The notes: generated by a model from the letters alone, not told the origin. DNA of 64,000 bases from Chrysoporthe austroafricana (GCA_001051155.2 JYIP02000005.1:3162001-3226000), one strand, 5' to 3'. Shown: positions 46,718-59,225, numbered from the stretch's first letter. Translations and numbers: made by a program.

Positions 46718-49319
46718 TCAGGCTGGGCCGGCGCTATTCTCTCCCGCCTCCTTCTCCTCCTCGTCGCTCTCATCCACGTCGAAATATTCGGACCACTCGC
46801 TCTCAAGATCATAGTACTCCCCAAACTCCACCTCGAGGTCCGAGTCCGGCTCCTGCTCGCTGTCCGAGTACCGAAACCCGTGCTTCTCCCTCTTCTCCTC
46901 CTCGCGGCCGCGGCCACGGCCACGTCCGCGCGAGACGCCCAGCTCCCTCCGCCAGGCCCTCTTCTCCCACCCCGTCGCCGACTCCGCCGTCGGCTCCGCC
47001 TCGTCCTGGCGCCTGGTGATCTCGTACTGCAGTATGTCGTGGTTCATGTAGTACAGGAGCAGGCGCCACCGCCGCGGCGGGTCGGGGGCCACCTCCGGCA
47101 CCGCTGCGGCGGCGCGCCGGCCCCCATGGGCGCTCTGCCGTCCCGCTCTAAGCTCCGGCCCGGAGGCGGCGGTCTCGGGGATGGGCGACACCGCGACGCC
47201 CAGGAGGCAGACGTAAGGCCGGCGGCGGCGCTCCTCTTCGCGCCGGAACGGCAGCACGGCATCCACGCGGAACGCGCGGCGCGGGATCTGTTCCGGGTTC
47301 GCCGGCGGGGGCTCGGACAGCTCTAGCTTCGTGAGCGTGAGCAGCGCGACGCGCCCGCACATCGAGCCCATGACGACGAGGTGGAGCTCCGGGATGGTCA
47401 GGCGCATGCAGCAGCGCCTGGCGAACTGCATGTCCCACGGGCGCTCCTCCTCGTGCAAGTTGATGTCGGTCAGCACGTGGTGGCAGACGATGCCGCAGCC
47501 GTCCTGGGGCTCGGTCAGGCTCAGTATCTCGACGTCCTCCACGTTCGCGCGTAGGAAGCTCACACCCCGCAGAAAGTGCTCGGCCTCGGCCTCGTGGCCC
47601 CTCTCGTCGCGGAACTCGGCCAACGTCAGCGAGCGCGGGAGGTAACCCAGGCGCCCACAGGAGCCGCCCAGGCCGGCGAAATCGGTGAGGGCCTTCGCGT
47701 TGGGGAACTCGGTGTAGTGATCGCCGGAGACGGGCACCATTGTCATGGCCAGGAGCTCGCCCTCTCTGTCGCTGAAGACCGGGTGTGCGACCTTGTCCGA
47801 CATGTGCAGAAACTTGGGGTCCGTCCGCCGCTGGCCAACCCTCCTCAGACCGTCCTTCTCCGAGCTAACGTCATGGGCAACGTATGTCGCGATGCGTGAC
47901 TTGTGGATCTCGCGTGCTGCGTCATGCACGACCTCTGGCATGCATCTGGACGTATCCAGCCATGCGCCGCGGTTCGTCTTTCCCCGGTAGACGGCCTTCC
48001 TCCGCGCCAACCCGATAGCTGAACGGAGAGACTTTGTCGGGAGGAGCTGCGAATCGGTGATGGGCAGAACGTTCCAGCCCTGGACCTCCGGCCGCCTGTT
48101 CTGGCCAAAGGCGATCCCGTCCGGCGTCTGCACGTTGTGCAGAGGGACCCGGAAGGACCTGCTCCCGAGGGTCCAGATGTCCGCAACGAACAGAGACCCG
48201 TTGATGTCGATGGCCGCGACACGGTTTGCGTTGCCCCTGGTGTCGTCGCAGAACGCCACGCACGGAAGGTTAGACGCCTCGACGCCGACGGGGATGACGA
48301 TCCGCCAGGTCCGCCGCCGCGTCCAGAACCGCGCCTCGAGCGGGGAGAAGTCGCTGGGCTCGCTGGGAACGCACTGCTTGGCGTTCGGGTCCAGCGGGCC
48401 CTTGCCGTGCCAGTCCATGAAGACCTCGCGCTGCGCAGAGGCCAGCGGGACGTCGGCCCGGATCCTGATGGTGCACTCGGGCAGGCTGTTTGCCACGGGT
48501 GTCATAGTTTCGAATTGCGCGTCGGCCTCTGCGCCGTCCAGCGCGAACGCGAAGACGGTGACCTCCTTGCTGTTGGCAGAGACGGCGATCAGGCGGGACT
48601 GGGTGTGGATCGCGAGGCCCCACGCCGACTCGCCGACGTTGTCCGTGAAGAAGTGCCTCGGCGACGGCAGCATCTTGGCGGGGTCGGGCTGCTCGTCCTC
48701 GCCCGCGAACAGCGCGGCCTCGGCGATGACGTCCGTGTACCACGCCGTCACGTCGCCGTTGTCCCGGGCCACTAGTAGGATCTCCTTGTCGCCGAGGTCG
48801 CCGATGAGCATAGAGTTGATCTCGTGGCGGGAGCGCCATGTGATGTTGGGGTGCGTGAACTCGGCCATGGGGGTCTTGGACAGCTCCGGGTCGAGGATGG
48901 CCAGGGGCGCGCCCAGGAGCTTCTTAGGGTGGCGGTTGGGCCTGTAGACATGTATGTAGCCCCTGTACGCGACGAAGTAGAGGTTGTAGTGCTGGGACAG
49001 GGCTGTGATGTTCATCCGGAGCCTGGCGACGCGGGGGAAGTCCTCCCTGGTGGGATGTCAATACCACGTCCTCGGGCCTCGATGCGAGGAGCACCTCAGA
49101 TGGCCTCCGAGAAGAATCTCGCCGGGGTGAGACTTACCACTGGCCGGTGAAGTCCTCTGGGTAATCCTCGATGTCCGGGCCCTGGACCAGGTGCTCGCGG
49201 ATCGTGCGCTTATGTGAAGGGAAGCGGTCACGCTGCGCCCCGAGGTACTGTATCGAGTACAAGCAGCTGTAGCCCCGACCCCTGGTCTTGGGCATGTCCG
49301 ACCCGTCTTGTTCCTCCAT
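46718..49319 (-). CDS. CRT10-like protein (WD-type regulator of ribonucleotide reductase genes), 2 exons
   Basis: Yeast CRT10 affects transcription of ribonucleotide reductase genes and hydroxyurea sensitivity. Exon 1 (49319-49138) encodes MEEQDGSDMPKTRG and a segment ending DYPEDFTGQ; the 91-base intron (49137-49047) has a GTAAGT donor and CACCAG acceptor; exon 2 (49046-46718) continues in phase as WEDFPRVARLRMNITALS. The total is 836 aa. The N-terminal third has the family signature (NLYFVAYRGYIHVYRP) and beta-propeller-like repeats (for example WGLAIHTQSRLIAVSANSKE, about residues 195-215). The C-terminal 80 residues are basic, then very acidic (repeated Glu/Asp ending in DESDEEEKEAGE). 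The MNITAL methionine at 49015 would be a truncated start; the spliced start adds conserved-looking sequence. It probably acts in the nucleus as a scaffold. Confidence 0.82.
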
Positions 49320-50593
49320 CTTGCCCTCTCCCTCACTGGGGCTGCCGGTGAGAGGCGGGCGTCTTGCTCAGGGCAGTACTGTTGGAAAGCAGAAGGAGAG
49401 GAGCTCTGGTCCACTCTGGCGGGAGGGGTGCGGCAGCATAGCAGACCTCACCTGCTCTGGATGATGGCCTGCGCGTGTGGTGAAGCCGTCTTGCAGGTGA
49501 GCCTGGAGATCATGCGGTCGCTGTGGCGATGGACAGGATGGTTAGCGATGATGAGATGTGCGCAGAGCCCTGAGCCGCGGACTCGCCTCATGATGTGAGC
49601 CGGGCCTTCCCGTTTGCACTTCCCGTTATCGAGGAGACGTGTGAGACTAGATGCACTGCACTGGGTACCGAGGACAGGCCCTCATAATGGGGACTACTTA
49701 GGAGGCGGGTGGCCGCAGGGCAGTTGTGAGGTGATGTGAAGTGAGGTGAGCGACGCGAGGCTGTTGCCGCTGGGGGGGCGAGGCGGCGGCGACCTTTCGA
49801 GGGTGGGCAGGCCCCGCTCGACCTTACTATGTAGTGGCCCGATCCCTGGCCTTGGCCTATGCGGGTTAAGTATGGGGGCCACGTTAGCAGGGGACCGCTG
49901 TCCAGAGCATCTGTCCCGCTCCAGGCCCGCGGATTCGATATAATCCTCACATCACAGAGGCCCGTAACACAGACTTCAGGCCAGGCTGCATGCCGACCAG
50001 GTACGCTTCGGATGCCAGCATCTCTGACACGAGATTTTCATCTCTCCTCTCTGCTCTCACCAGGCTCGTGCTCAGTAGTGTAGTACAGATCAGAGAGAGA
50101 GACACACGCAAACATGCTACTGTGTACTGGAGGACGTACGCCCCGGCGCAGACCAGAGGAGGACATGTTTCGCACATTTCCAGATTGACCGGCTACCTAC
50201 ACCGCAGGGGTATTTCCACTCTTCTCTATGAAAAAGAAGTAAAAAAAAAAACAAGATTCTCTCTTCCCCCTCGTAGGGACTCGTGATAAAGATGAGATGC
50301 TCTCCCCGGAGCAGACGAAAGAGCGCCGAACGCCAGTGCGAAGCCCAGAACGATCCCGTACCAGCAAACGTCGATGTCGTTAGCAGCGAAGCCAGCAATT
50401 GGCTCGCGACTGCAGATGCAGAGGTGGTGTCACAGCAGACACAGAGCTTCCCAACAGCCCCGTCTCGCCCGGGGCCTCGATGCCCCCCTTTCTCCCAGAG
50501 AATGATCGTACCGCAGGGGGCCGGCACCATGTTGCCCTGCCACCTGCGGCCTCGCCCCCAGCCTCGCTGCGCCCCGGGCGGCTCCCGGGCGCA
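49320..50593. other. Intergenic between CRT10-like and GH5 genes
   Basis: Both flanking genes run on the minus strand, so this contains the promoter of the CRT10-like gene and the 3' flank of the GH5 gene. Only short frames occur. A run of ten A follows AAGT near 50241-50250. Confidence 0.5.
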
Positions 50594-51988
50594 CTAGGCC
50601 CGCATGAGCTCGCTCATGTCCTTCATCCTGTAGTCCAGCACGGCCGTGACCCAGTCGTCCTCCACGAGCGAGTAGCCCTCGCGCGCGTTGTCCTTGGGCT
50701 TCCGCGGGTTGATCGCCCAGTAGCCGAAGTCGGCGTCGACGGCCTTGAGGAAGCGCATCAGGTTGCCCCAGTAGTTAGCGTCGCCGGCGCCCGGGTGGCG
50801 GGGGGCGCCGAACTCGCCGATCCAGACGGGCGCGACGTCGTCCTCGACGAGGTAGGCCCAGTTCTCGCGCATGGCGCGCACGAAGCTCGGGTAGGCGCGC
50901 TTGGCGAAGCGGCCCTCGCGCGAGCCCCAGCCGGACCAGGCGTACACGTGGGCCGAGTAGACGAGGCGGCCGGGGACGTCGAGGACGACGGGCCGGTCGC
51001 GGGCGCCGCTCAGGTCGTTGCCGCTCTCGGTGCCGCCGACGACGATGAGCCAGTCCGGGTTCAGGGCGAGCAGGCGGTTGCCGGCGGCCTCGGCGGCCGT
51101 GGCCCAGCGGTCCCAGGTCATGGTGCCCCAGACGCCGCGGACCTCGTTGCGCAGGTCGGCGCCGATGACGCGCGGGTTGTCGACGAAGCGGGCCATGACG
51201 GCCTCCCAGTGCTGGATCCACTCCTCCTCGGTCTGGGTGACGCGGCACAGGGGGCCGAGGTGGTCGTTGGCCCAGCCGGCGTCGCACGGGTCGGCGCCGC
51301 AGCACCAGGTGGCGTGGGTGATGTGGTTGTTGATGATGACGGCGAGACCCTCGTCGGCCAGGGCCTGCACGCAGGCCTCGAGCACGTCGAGGGCGCGCAG
51401 GCCCATCAGGTCCGGGTTGGCGGCCAGCAGGTGCGGCAGGATGTGGGGGTTCCGGATGACCAGCTCGTCGGCGTAGGGGAGGCGCACGCTGTTGAAGCCC
51501 AGCCGGCGGATGGTCTGGGCGATGGTGCGGCGGTGCTGCACGTCGAGCCCGCCGGGGATGAAGAGCTCGTCGGAGGCGCCGTACCAGTTGACGCTGGCGA
51601 GCTTGAAGCGGCGGCCGGTGGCGTCGACGACGTCGCGGCCGCGCGTCCGCAGGGGGAGGGCGTACGTGTCGATGGAGGAGTCGGCGGGCGGCGGGGGCAG
51701 CGGGCGCTGCGCGAAGAGGCGGGCGCCGGCGTCCGGCACCCAGGGCTCGCTGAGGGCGGCCTCGGACCGCCAGAGGTAGCTGACGAGACCGCAGGCGGCG
51801 AGGATCGCGAGGTAGAGGAACATGGTCCGCCGGCGGGGAGAGGAGGAGGAGGAGGAGAAGGAGGAGGAGGAGGAGGAGGAGGAGGAGGAGGAGAGNGAGG
51901 AGAAGGAGGAGGAGGAGGAGGAGGAGGAGGAGGAGGAGGAGGAGAGGGGGCGGTGGGGGTCGAGACCGAGGCCCTTCTGGGTCGTCAT
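50594..51988 (-). CDS. Glycoside hydrolase family 5 (endoglucanase-like), membrane-anchored or secreted
   Basis: GH5 enzymes cleave beta-glycosidic bonds (cellulose, mannan, other beta-glucans) by a double-displacement mechanism. In the 464-aa reading the acid/base is Glu282 in ADLRNEVRG and the nucleophile Glu392 in PVWIGEFGAP. Other family blocks are FKLASVNWYGASDE, LGFNSVRLPYADELV and VIINNHITHATWCCG, with a DPCDAGWAND loop. A hydrophobic segment (MFLYLAILAACGLVSYLW, residues 56-73) is a signal peptide or signal anchor. Two starts are possible: 51988, preceded by a poly-Ser stretch encoded by a GGA/TCC repeat containing one N (51896), or 51823, directly at the hydrophobic segment. I think 51823 (409 aa) is biologically more natural, the repeat then being 5' leader. 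Single exon. The exact substrate is not predictable here. Confidence 0.87.
   Translation of the reverse strand: MTTQKGLGLDPHRPLSSSSSSSSSSSSSFSXLSSSSSSSSSSSFSSSSSSPRRRTMFLYLAILAACGLVSYLWRSEAALSEPWVPDAGARLFAQRPLPPPPADSSIDTYALPLRTRGRDVVDATGRRFKLASVNWYGASDELFIPGGLDVQHRRTIAQTIRRLGFNSVRLPYADELVIRNPHILPHLLAANPDLMGLRALDVLEACVQALADEGLAVIINNHITHATWCCGADPCDAGWANDHLGPLCRVTQTEEEWIQHWEAVMARFVDNPRVIGADLRNEVRGVWGTMTWDRWATAAEAAGNRLLALNPDWLIVVGGTESGNDLSGARDRPVVLDVPGRLVYSAHVYAWSGWGSREGRFAKRAYPSFVRAMRENWAYLVEDDVAPVWIGEFGAPRHPGAGDANYWGNLMRFLKAVDADFGYWAINPRKPKDNAREGYSLVEDDWVTAVLDYRMKDMSELMRA
51838..51946. repeat. GGA/TCC trinucleotide tract with an ambiguous base
   Basis: About 105 bases of nearly pure GGA triplets with a few GAA interruptions and one N at 51896. 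It lies just upstream of the hydrophobic start segment of the GH5 gene. The N shows that assembly or base calling was uncertain here, so repeat length should not be trusted. Confidence 0.92.
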
Positions 51989-53890
51989 GGGGAGCGAGCT
52001 TTCGACGAAGAGCGCGAAGAGCGCGGCGGGCGGGCGGGTCTGACGTAGGGCGGGTAGGTGGGTTTATCGCAGCTGCGCTCTGTTCAGGGGCTGGCTTGTG
52101 CCTCCAGCTGCCATAGTCCGGGCCCCCGGCGAGTGCGGTGTTCTGCGGCGCCGACGGGCTGTCTTCTTCTTCTATAGTGCCTCCTCGCGCGGCCCCCCTC
52201 GCATTTGTAAGTTGGTAAGTAGGCAGGTAAGAGTACGTAGGTAATCAGGAGGCGCCGGTGACTCAGCGGTGCGCGCAGTCGCACGGATGCGGCGGAAGCA
52301 CGGCGTCTTGGCGATCCCAGAGCAAAGCTGAGACTGACTGGTCGCAGGTCACGGGGGGAGCAATGGAGGGATCAATCACACGGTTCGCCGCCCCTCGCCG
52401 GATGCGCGCGGAGAGAGATCTGACAACAGGAAGGATGGGGGGAGCCAGCAGGACCAGCCGCAGCAGCAGGAGACGGAGGAGAAGAGCAGGCCTCTTTATC
52501 GAGGGCGCGGGCGGAAGCCTCGGAGCTGTATACCAGGGGGACGAGGGGACGACAAGGACGGAGGCCCGGGAGGGGCGCCAGCTCGTGATGCGATGAGACG
52601 GACCTGAGGCTGGACGACGCGGAGTTTAGACTTCAGCCCCCTGTGAGCCCTGTGAGCCCTGTAAGTAGGCTGGTAGGCCGCTAGGCCCCTAGCGCGCTGG
52701 CCAATGGCCTTGCACCGTCTGGCGAATGCCGAGCAGGGGTGCCCCCCCAGTGCCCCCCCAGATAGTGCACGCAACCGCTGGCGGGTGACGTAAAGTCGTC
52801 GGAAGAGGGGCAGAGAAAATAAAAATAATAATGAAAAACAGGCAGAAAAATAAAAGAATCAGGATGACTACGATCCTGGGCGCCCACACGGTGAGTCAAT
52901 TCATGCAGGCAGGCTACAGCTTCAGCACCATGCCGCCACACACAGGTCAGCCCACCAGAACGTTGGTTCTTCACTGCGCATCATCTCATCGGAGGGACCT
53001 CTCTGTTTTCGGTTGGTGAACTTCGCATTCGCTCTCGGCCATACTCAGGGCCCCAGTAAAAACAAAAAGATTTTCATACATGAGAAAATGTATGTACTCA
53101 ACCTGGTGAGGAAGATATATACAGACGCCATTCCATTACTGGGTATCCTGATCACATTCAAAGGGTGTCTTCGGTCAAAGTCAAGCCAGTCCCTAGCGCG
53201 CCACCCCTCGCGCGGGACGAGGTCGCGTGCCTCGTGGTCCCCGTCCGAGGTGCAACCCGGGGCGCCCGCCCGCCCGACCGACCGACAGACACTTCGCATC
53301 AACGCCCGGAACCTCGGGGATCATTGTTCCCTCGTCTGCCTTTCGCGACGACGTCCGCCCGTCAGAAGATTCCACGAGTCTCTGCGGGTCCCCACCCGGT
53401 CATTCCACTGCATATGCAGATAAGCACGTTGGCTCTCCGCTTTTTCGCCCCCCCCCCGGCGCCGAACCTGCGTCTGCTGACCGGTCCCCATCGCGCCTCG
53501 CACGCTTCTCCTCGCCGAGCATTAGGGCGCCGTCGTGGGCCCGAGTCGCTCGTCCCTGCGACTCCTCGCGTGCCAATCCGTCGAGTGCAGTAACGACTGA
53601 GAACCCCTTCCAACCCGCTTGGATTCGGCGTGTAGGCCGTTGACCGGCCTCCGGAGATATAAAAATCAGGTGCACAAACCACTCAATTAACGCCGCGCTA
53701 GGTGGAGGGGATAAGTATAGGTATGGACTGGAGCCATTCGGCCTCGGGCGTGTGTCAGACGTCCTTGCATCTCGGAACAAGAGCCCACTCGTGGTGGGGC
53801 CCTGTTGACGACCTCGCACAGCGCCATGCGGCACGCGGGCCGCTGTCGTCCTCCAGCTTCTTTTTCGTCGCCCGATCGTTTCGCCTGGTC
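51989..53890. other. Intergenic, upstream of GH5 and downstream of receptor gene
   Basis: No recognisable gene. Contains an A/T-rich patch (52815-52860, AATAAAAATAATAATG-like) and a C run near 53448-53456. Frames on both strands overlap and are spurious in appearance. The left part should be the GH5 promoter. Confidence 0.5.
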
Positions 53891-55652
53891 TCATATCCTG
53901 TTCATCTGGAGCGGGTTTATGTTGTCGCCCTGGCCGTAGCTGTTCTGGCTGTAGTGGTAGCTCGTCGGGGGCGAGTACGGCCTCGCCGGGTTCGGATGTG
54001 CTGCGTGTCCCTGGTCCCAGCTGGCCTGCGATGCCTGGCCCTCTCGTGTCGGCGGCCTCGGGCTGGAGAAGGACCTCGTGGGCGCCTGGTACCTCGCGGC
54101 CTGGCCAAAGTAGTCGGGGGTGCGGCGGCCGCCTGCCGGTGCTGATGTTGGTGTCAGGTCGTCGGCGCCGCCGGGGGACGCCGCATCCGTCGAGGCCAGG
54201 TAGCTCCGGAGTGGTGGGTAGATGGGGGCCTCGCGCACTGTCAACTCCGGTGTCAACATGGCGTCCTTGTCCCGTGAGAGCATCTCGTACGAACGTGGAT
54301 CTGTGTTCATCTTGAGGTCGTATGGCCCGCCGAGCGCGTCGACCGATACGAACTCACGCTTGCCGCCCACCGGCCGTCGGATTATCAGTTCGATCCACCC
54401 CGTCACCATGGACCAGCGCCCGAGAAGGAGGACGAGCCAGAAGCCGTTCATCTGTGTCTACTAGTCAGAATCCCGCAGCCCGGTATCGGGGTCAGGGGAG
54501 TTGGGTGGTCAGGGGGAGAGTACGTACCGCCAGGAGGATCAGAACGGCCCCGATGGTCGCTATGTTGACCACGAACGCGTCGGCTTCTGCCAGGCAGGCA
54601 TTCTTGTCTCCCGAGTTCAACACGAGACATTCGATCCAGGGATCTGCTACCGTCGGGTCGTTCTTGATGGTCTCCTCGGTGTTGTCCTGGAACACAAAGA
54701 CGATGGCGAAGAAGATGACGTCGGCGATGATGATCAGCACGATGGCGATACCGCGCCACTGGAGCTGGATCACACGGCGCACACGGCGGTAGGCCTGCCG
54801 GGGGGTCATGGTGCGGATGCTGTTGGTGTAAGAGGGCAGGCCCGAGTTCTCGGTCGTGGCATTGTTGTCGGCCAGGGACGCCAGGTACACCTTGATGCAG
54901 TAGCCGAACGTCGCGAACTGGATGATGATGGTGAGACCCGCAAAGACCAGGAGGGGGATCCACAGGTCCGCGAGGCTGTTGTGGTGGTTGATGTGGCAGG
55001 TCGTGCCGAACCGGAACGAGACACCGCTCAGCGTCAGAGCCAACACGATGCCGATGGCCGGGATGCCCCACCCGGTCGCCTGAGAGAACCACATGAAATT
55101 CCTGCCCACGACCACCTGCCAGCAGATCTGCAGGTGCAGGGAGAGCGACCGCAGGAACACCCATAACACGCCAGCCCAGCCTCCGATGATGAGGAACGTC
55201 CCGGATGCGGCGCACACAGAATTCGTCTGCATGTCGTTCGGCGTGATCTGGTCGAAGCACTGGTCCGGCTGTCCTGCCAGGGGGATGACGAAACCCAGGT
55301 TCATAAAGCAGACGGCGAGCACCAGGCAGATGCTCAGGTAGTGCCTGTGTGTCTTATCGATAGGGAGGGCCGCCCAGGACAACAAGAGAAATACGCAGCA
55401 GGCCATGCTGCACACCGAGACCCATTGTGCCGCAATGCCCACGCGGATGAAGGCGTCCGAGTACGTCCAATCGGTCATGGGACATGGCAAGCAGCATGTG
55501 ATTTCGCCGAGGGCCTGGCACAAGCGGCCGGCGGTGTCTGTAGAGGGAGTCAGCTCTATGAAACCTCATGGCCGGAAATACATCTGGGTTCGCTTACATC
55601 CGCCATCGCTAAACTGCGAGGCGTCGAGAAACGGAGCTGGGCAGGACGTCAT
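53891..55652 (-). CDS. Fungal Frizzled/Smoothened-like seven-transmembrane receptor, 3 exons
   Basis: Exons 55652-55598, 55537-54528 and 54451-53891 join in phase to 541 aa. The short first exon (MTSCPAPFLDASQFSDGG) is needed because the longer middle frame otherwise begins at a TTG. The extracellular N-terminus is short and Cys-rich (CCLPCPMTDW), followed by seven hydrophobic helices: about 50-72, 80-102, 128-152, 170-190, 212-236, 288-310 and 340-365. The blocks HRHYLSICL, LHLQICWQVVVGRNF, GYCIKVYLASL and RQAYRRVRRVIQLQWRGIAI match a fungal family annotated as Frizzled/Smoothened-like GPCRs. Intron 2 interrupts helix 7 (ILLA joined to MNGFWLVLLLGRWS). The C-terminal tail (about 150 aa) is Ser/Pro/Tyr-rich and disordered, a likely site for regulation. 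It acts at the plasma membrane; ligand and G-protein coupling are unknown. Confidence 0.8.
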
Positions 55653-58600
55653 TGTGACCGCGTCTGGTCGGGTTCACAGCCGGACTGAGGTTAGGAGGTC
55701 GGTGGAGGGCGCCGGGTGCTGGAGGCTCATATAAAATAAAAAAAGTCGTCCGGAGTCCTCCCACAGGCGGCCAGTGCGCTGGTGCGGCAGAGGCTGTGTT
55801 TGGCTTGATCCCCACAAGACGCCCAAAACCGGAGCCGTAAACTTTAGACGATAGGATGAGTGGGTATGAGAGGAAACCTGCTGAAGAGGCCGCCGCCGTC
55901 GTAGTAATAAAAATAAGTAGTAGTCCGTGCCTCGGACCCGTGCTGCGATGGTTCGCGTCTGTAGTGGCCCAGAAGAAGTGGTATCAAGAGCCTAGTCACT
56001 GGGGATGGCGTCTTCACATAGTGGACGGACGGCCCCAGTCTTTTTGAGCCCTCGAGAGCAGAGGCGAGCCGCGTCGACGACGGAGACAAAAGAGACCGAT
56101 GGAGGAGGAGCCACGGATGTACTAATTCTCGACAATTCGGGAGTCGGCAACCGTAAGAATGACCAGTGCAAGGGTTCGGTCAGCGATTATAAGGAGGGCA
56201 TGGCTGCGTGACGGCTGTGAGGGCTGTGCACGTATAGTACCGTAGAACTAACTCTCTGGAGTTTTGAAGCAGATATCAAACAAGGAGCACGCCGAGAAGG
56301 GCCATGAGCCAGAATGTACGGATCGGGAAAAAAGAATCATGAATTCGACCGTAGGAGCGAGGAGGCGGAGGAAAGGGGTGGGTAGGGCAGCAGCATGTAT
56401 GTATGTAAGTACTGCGCGAGCGTGAGGTGAGATGGTCATGGGCATGGGAGCATGGGGCGTGGGCGTGGGCATGGATGGGCATGGGCAAGGCCCGATTACA
56501 GACCAGGATGGCGAACCTTTGCCCCAGAGCAGCCCGCAGCGCAGCTCGCAGGCGCTGCAGGCTCCAGCAGGTCAGGTACAGTACTGTGGTACCTACGGGT
56601 CGGACATGGGACATGGGGCTGCCTGTGCGCGCCCACAGGCCGCTGCTGCGTTTCCCAGAGTAGACCCCCGTGGGAGTCCTGTGGGCTGCCAGTGCAGGTG
56701 GGTGCAACCGGGTGGGAGGCCCTGGGGGGGCGGCCCTGGGGGGGGGGCACCCGGGTGGGTTGACAGGGGCTGGGGTCTCGTCCCTCTCTCTGCAACCACT
56801 GCACCACCACTACCAGTACACACCCACTTCTAGGAGGCCCCTCATCCCCCAGCCCCTGTCACCGGGGCCTGTCCAACCCGGCGAGGAGGGCAGGTTTTTG
56901 CATATGAGCCGAGGGCCAGGCGTCAGGGCCCCCCCAACAGGACGGGCTCCGCACTCTGGCCTTACCCATTGATGGGATTGCCTCTTGGTTCGTGTTTTTA
57001 GCACTGATCCGCTCGGCCACCGGTGGGGACGGCCAGAACGACGAATGACCGTTGCCCGGAGCCCTTGCGGGTAGAGATTACCTTTTTTTCTCCGTGGGTC
57101 CAGTGCGGCCCTCGGAGATGTTGGGGAGGCGGGCACGGGCGACAATGCTGCGCTGCGCTGCTGGGGCCCGAGTCGAGGCCGTCGCGAGAGAGATTAGCAG
57201 CAGCCTGTTCTGACCACCTACCTGGGCGTCGCTGCGGCGCGGGATGGACCGAGGGCAGAGGTGGGCAGAGGTGAGCACACACAACGGCGGCTTCGGTGTC
57301 GCCAGAGGGGAGGCCCAGCAGGATCGGCCTGCAGACGGGCAGAGGATTACTTGCTGCGGTACTACTTTGGTATAACAAAAGCTTCTGTGGGGTACGTCAA
57401 TGCGAATCCTGCCAAGACGGGTCAGGATCAGCACGCACGCCTCGCGCTGCTTGCTTAGCCCACCAGGACAGGTCAACTCACGAGGGCGCACGGCGAGAGC
57501 GGCCCTGGTCCCAGTCGCCGCCAGTCGCTGTGCCTCTCAGGTGAGGACAACCTCCGACCGAGGTCATGCAACGGGGGGGGGCGAGGACTCGTTACTCGTC
57601 GTACGGCTAGGAGGTATCGTCACCCTCAGCATCAGCCGCGCGGGTCACAAGTATCTCCCGGCCGTCCGAAAGTACCTGGCTGCCGGTGCAATTGACCGAG
57701 ATGCGTAAATCCTTCCACGAACTGCCGCTGCTGTAGGGTCTGATCCGATGCTCTGGGGGCCGCTCTCGCGATTGCTTCCTCTTCGGTCGTCCCAACTGGA
57801 AAGGGCCGAACGCCATCAGATGTCCTGTCCTGTACTTAAGCACCGGTAGGTCCAATATCTGCGCCGCCCTGGAGTCTGTAACGAAGAGCACCAAGACGCG
57901 GCGTCCCCCAGAGTTTACCCTACACGACAATGTCATGACCCATGCTGCACGTCGTTGCCCAGGCACGCCAGGCAGGCTAAGCAGGCTATCACATGGAGAG
58001 ACTCTTGGCGGTTGCGGCCGTCTGCTCGGCAGGTAGCTCGAAGGGCAAGGCGATCCTGTCGCTCAATGAAGATCCCAACATACGACACAAAGTTGAGCAC
58101 CGGCACGCCGGGTAATAAGAATCGCCCAGGCTTAGCTGCCTGGCGTGTTCGGCGCATCACCAGAGTCGAAGTCCCCCCCCGGCACCTCGGTTCCGCAGAT
58201 TATACGTCGCCCCGTCGCCGCAAACCTTAATCGCCCAACGGCTTCCCCATCGAGGTTGTCTTTCGCGAACACCTCTGCCAGGAGCTGTCGCCCGATGTGG
58301 ACAAGTCGCAGCGCCGGGCCCTGCGGCCCCAGAACAACGCTGGCATCTAATCACACTACGGGCGTCCCCGAGGACGGCTTCTCGACGGCCATCGGCCCCC
58401 AGCGCTTCTACTTGTACACACACGGCCAAGGCCTCCAAGACCTCCAGGCGCCCAGTCCGCGCGCGATGCGATAGGCTCTCTCCCTCTGCCTGGCCATAAG
58501 AGTAGACCGACCCATCCTGGCTGAGAATTGCATCTCAATACGGATACTCGGGGTCCAAATTCGTCATTCTGGTCGTGGCCCATGCGAGCATCCGAGTCGC

Positions 58601-59197
58601 CACGTGGGAGAGCGCCCACCGCACTGACTCGAGCACGACACCGTACATAGCACTGCGGCCACAGCTGCATAAGTATAATACGTCAGTTAAGGACACAGAC
58701 GCTGCCGTGCGCCGACCCGTCGCTCTGCCTGCACAACGCCAGCCACCAATGGGCCTCCGCAGGCCCGCTGGACTCGGGGCCGCCATGGTCAGATCCGGGC
58801 TCAGGCAGCGCATCTCTCCTCTGACTTGCGCGTCATCAATATGCCGAGCTCACGTATCAGGGGAGCCGGCCAGGTTCAGCCTCATAGCCTTGCCCTGCCT
58901 GGCCCAACCGCATGGTCCGGTTAGCGAATCGCGCCTCGACTTTGTACCCGGTCAGGTACTCCTGATCAGAAATTAGACAGCTCGTGGGATCGCTTCCGCC
59001 TTGCAGCACCACCCGTTCGGATCTCACCAGCCTGTCGACCTCTCACGTCCAAGAACGTCATCTTTGCTTTTTCACTGGCCACCCTCGCCTCCCCCCCTTT
59101 TCCGCCGCCCATGTTGTCATCTCACCCGCGCCGGACCCAGTTCTAGCCGTAAACCTTCCAGCTTCCTCTCGCGGGCCTTTCCGGCGCGATCTGGCCG

Positions 59198-59225
59198 CTC
59201 TCTCTCTCTCTCTCTCTCTCTCTCT
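59198..59225. repeat. CT dinucleotide tract
   Basis: Perfect CT microsatellite of about 14 units; no gene is nearby. Confidence 0.9.

Noticed and set aside
50399..52048. 549-codon open frame on the plus strand
   Set aside because: It is antisense to the GH5 gene, Gly/Ala/Val-rich and without domains; the minus strand carries both GH5 catalytic motifs.
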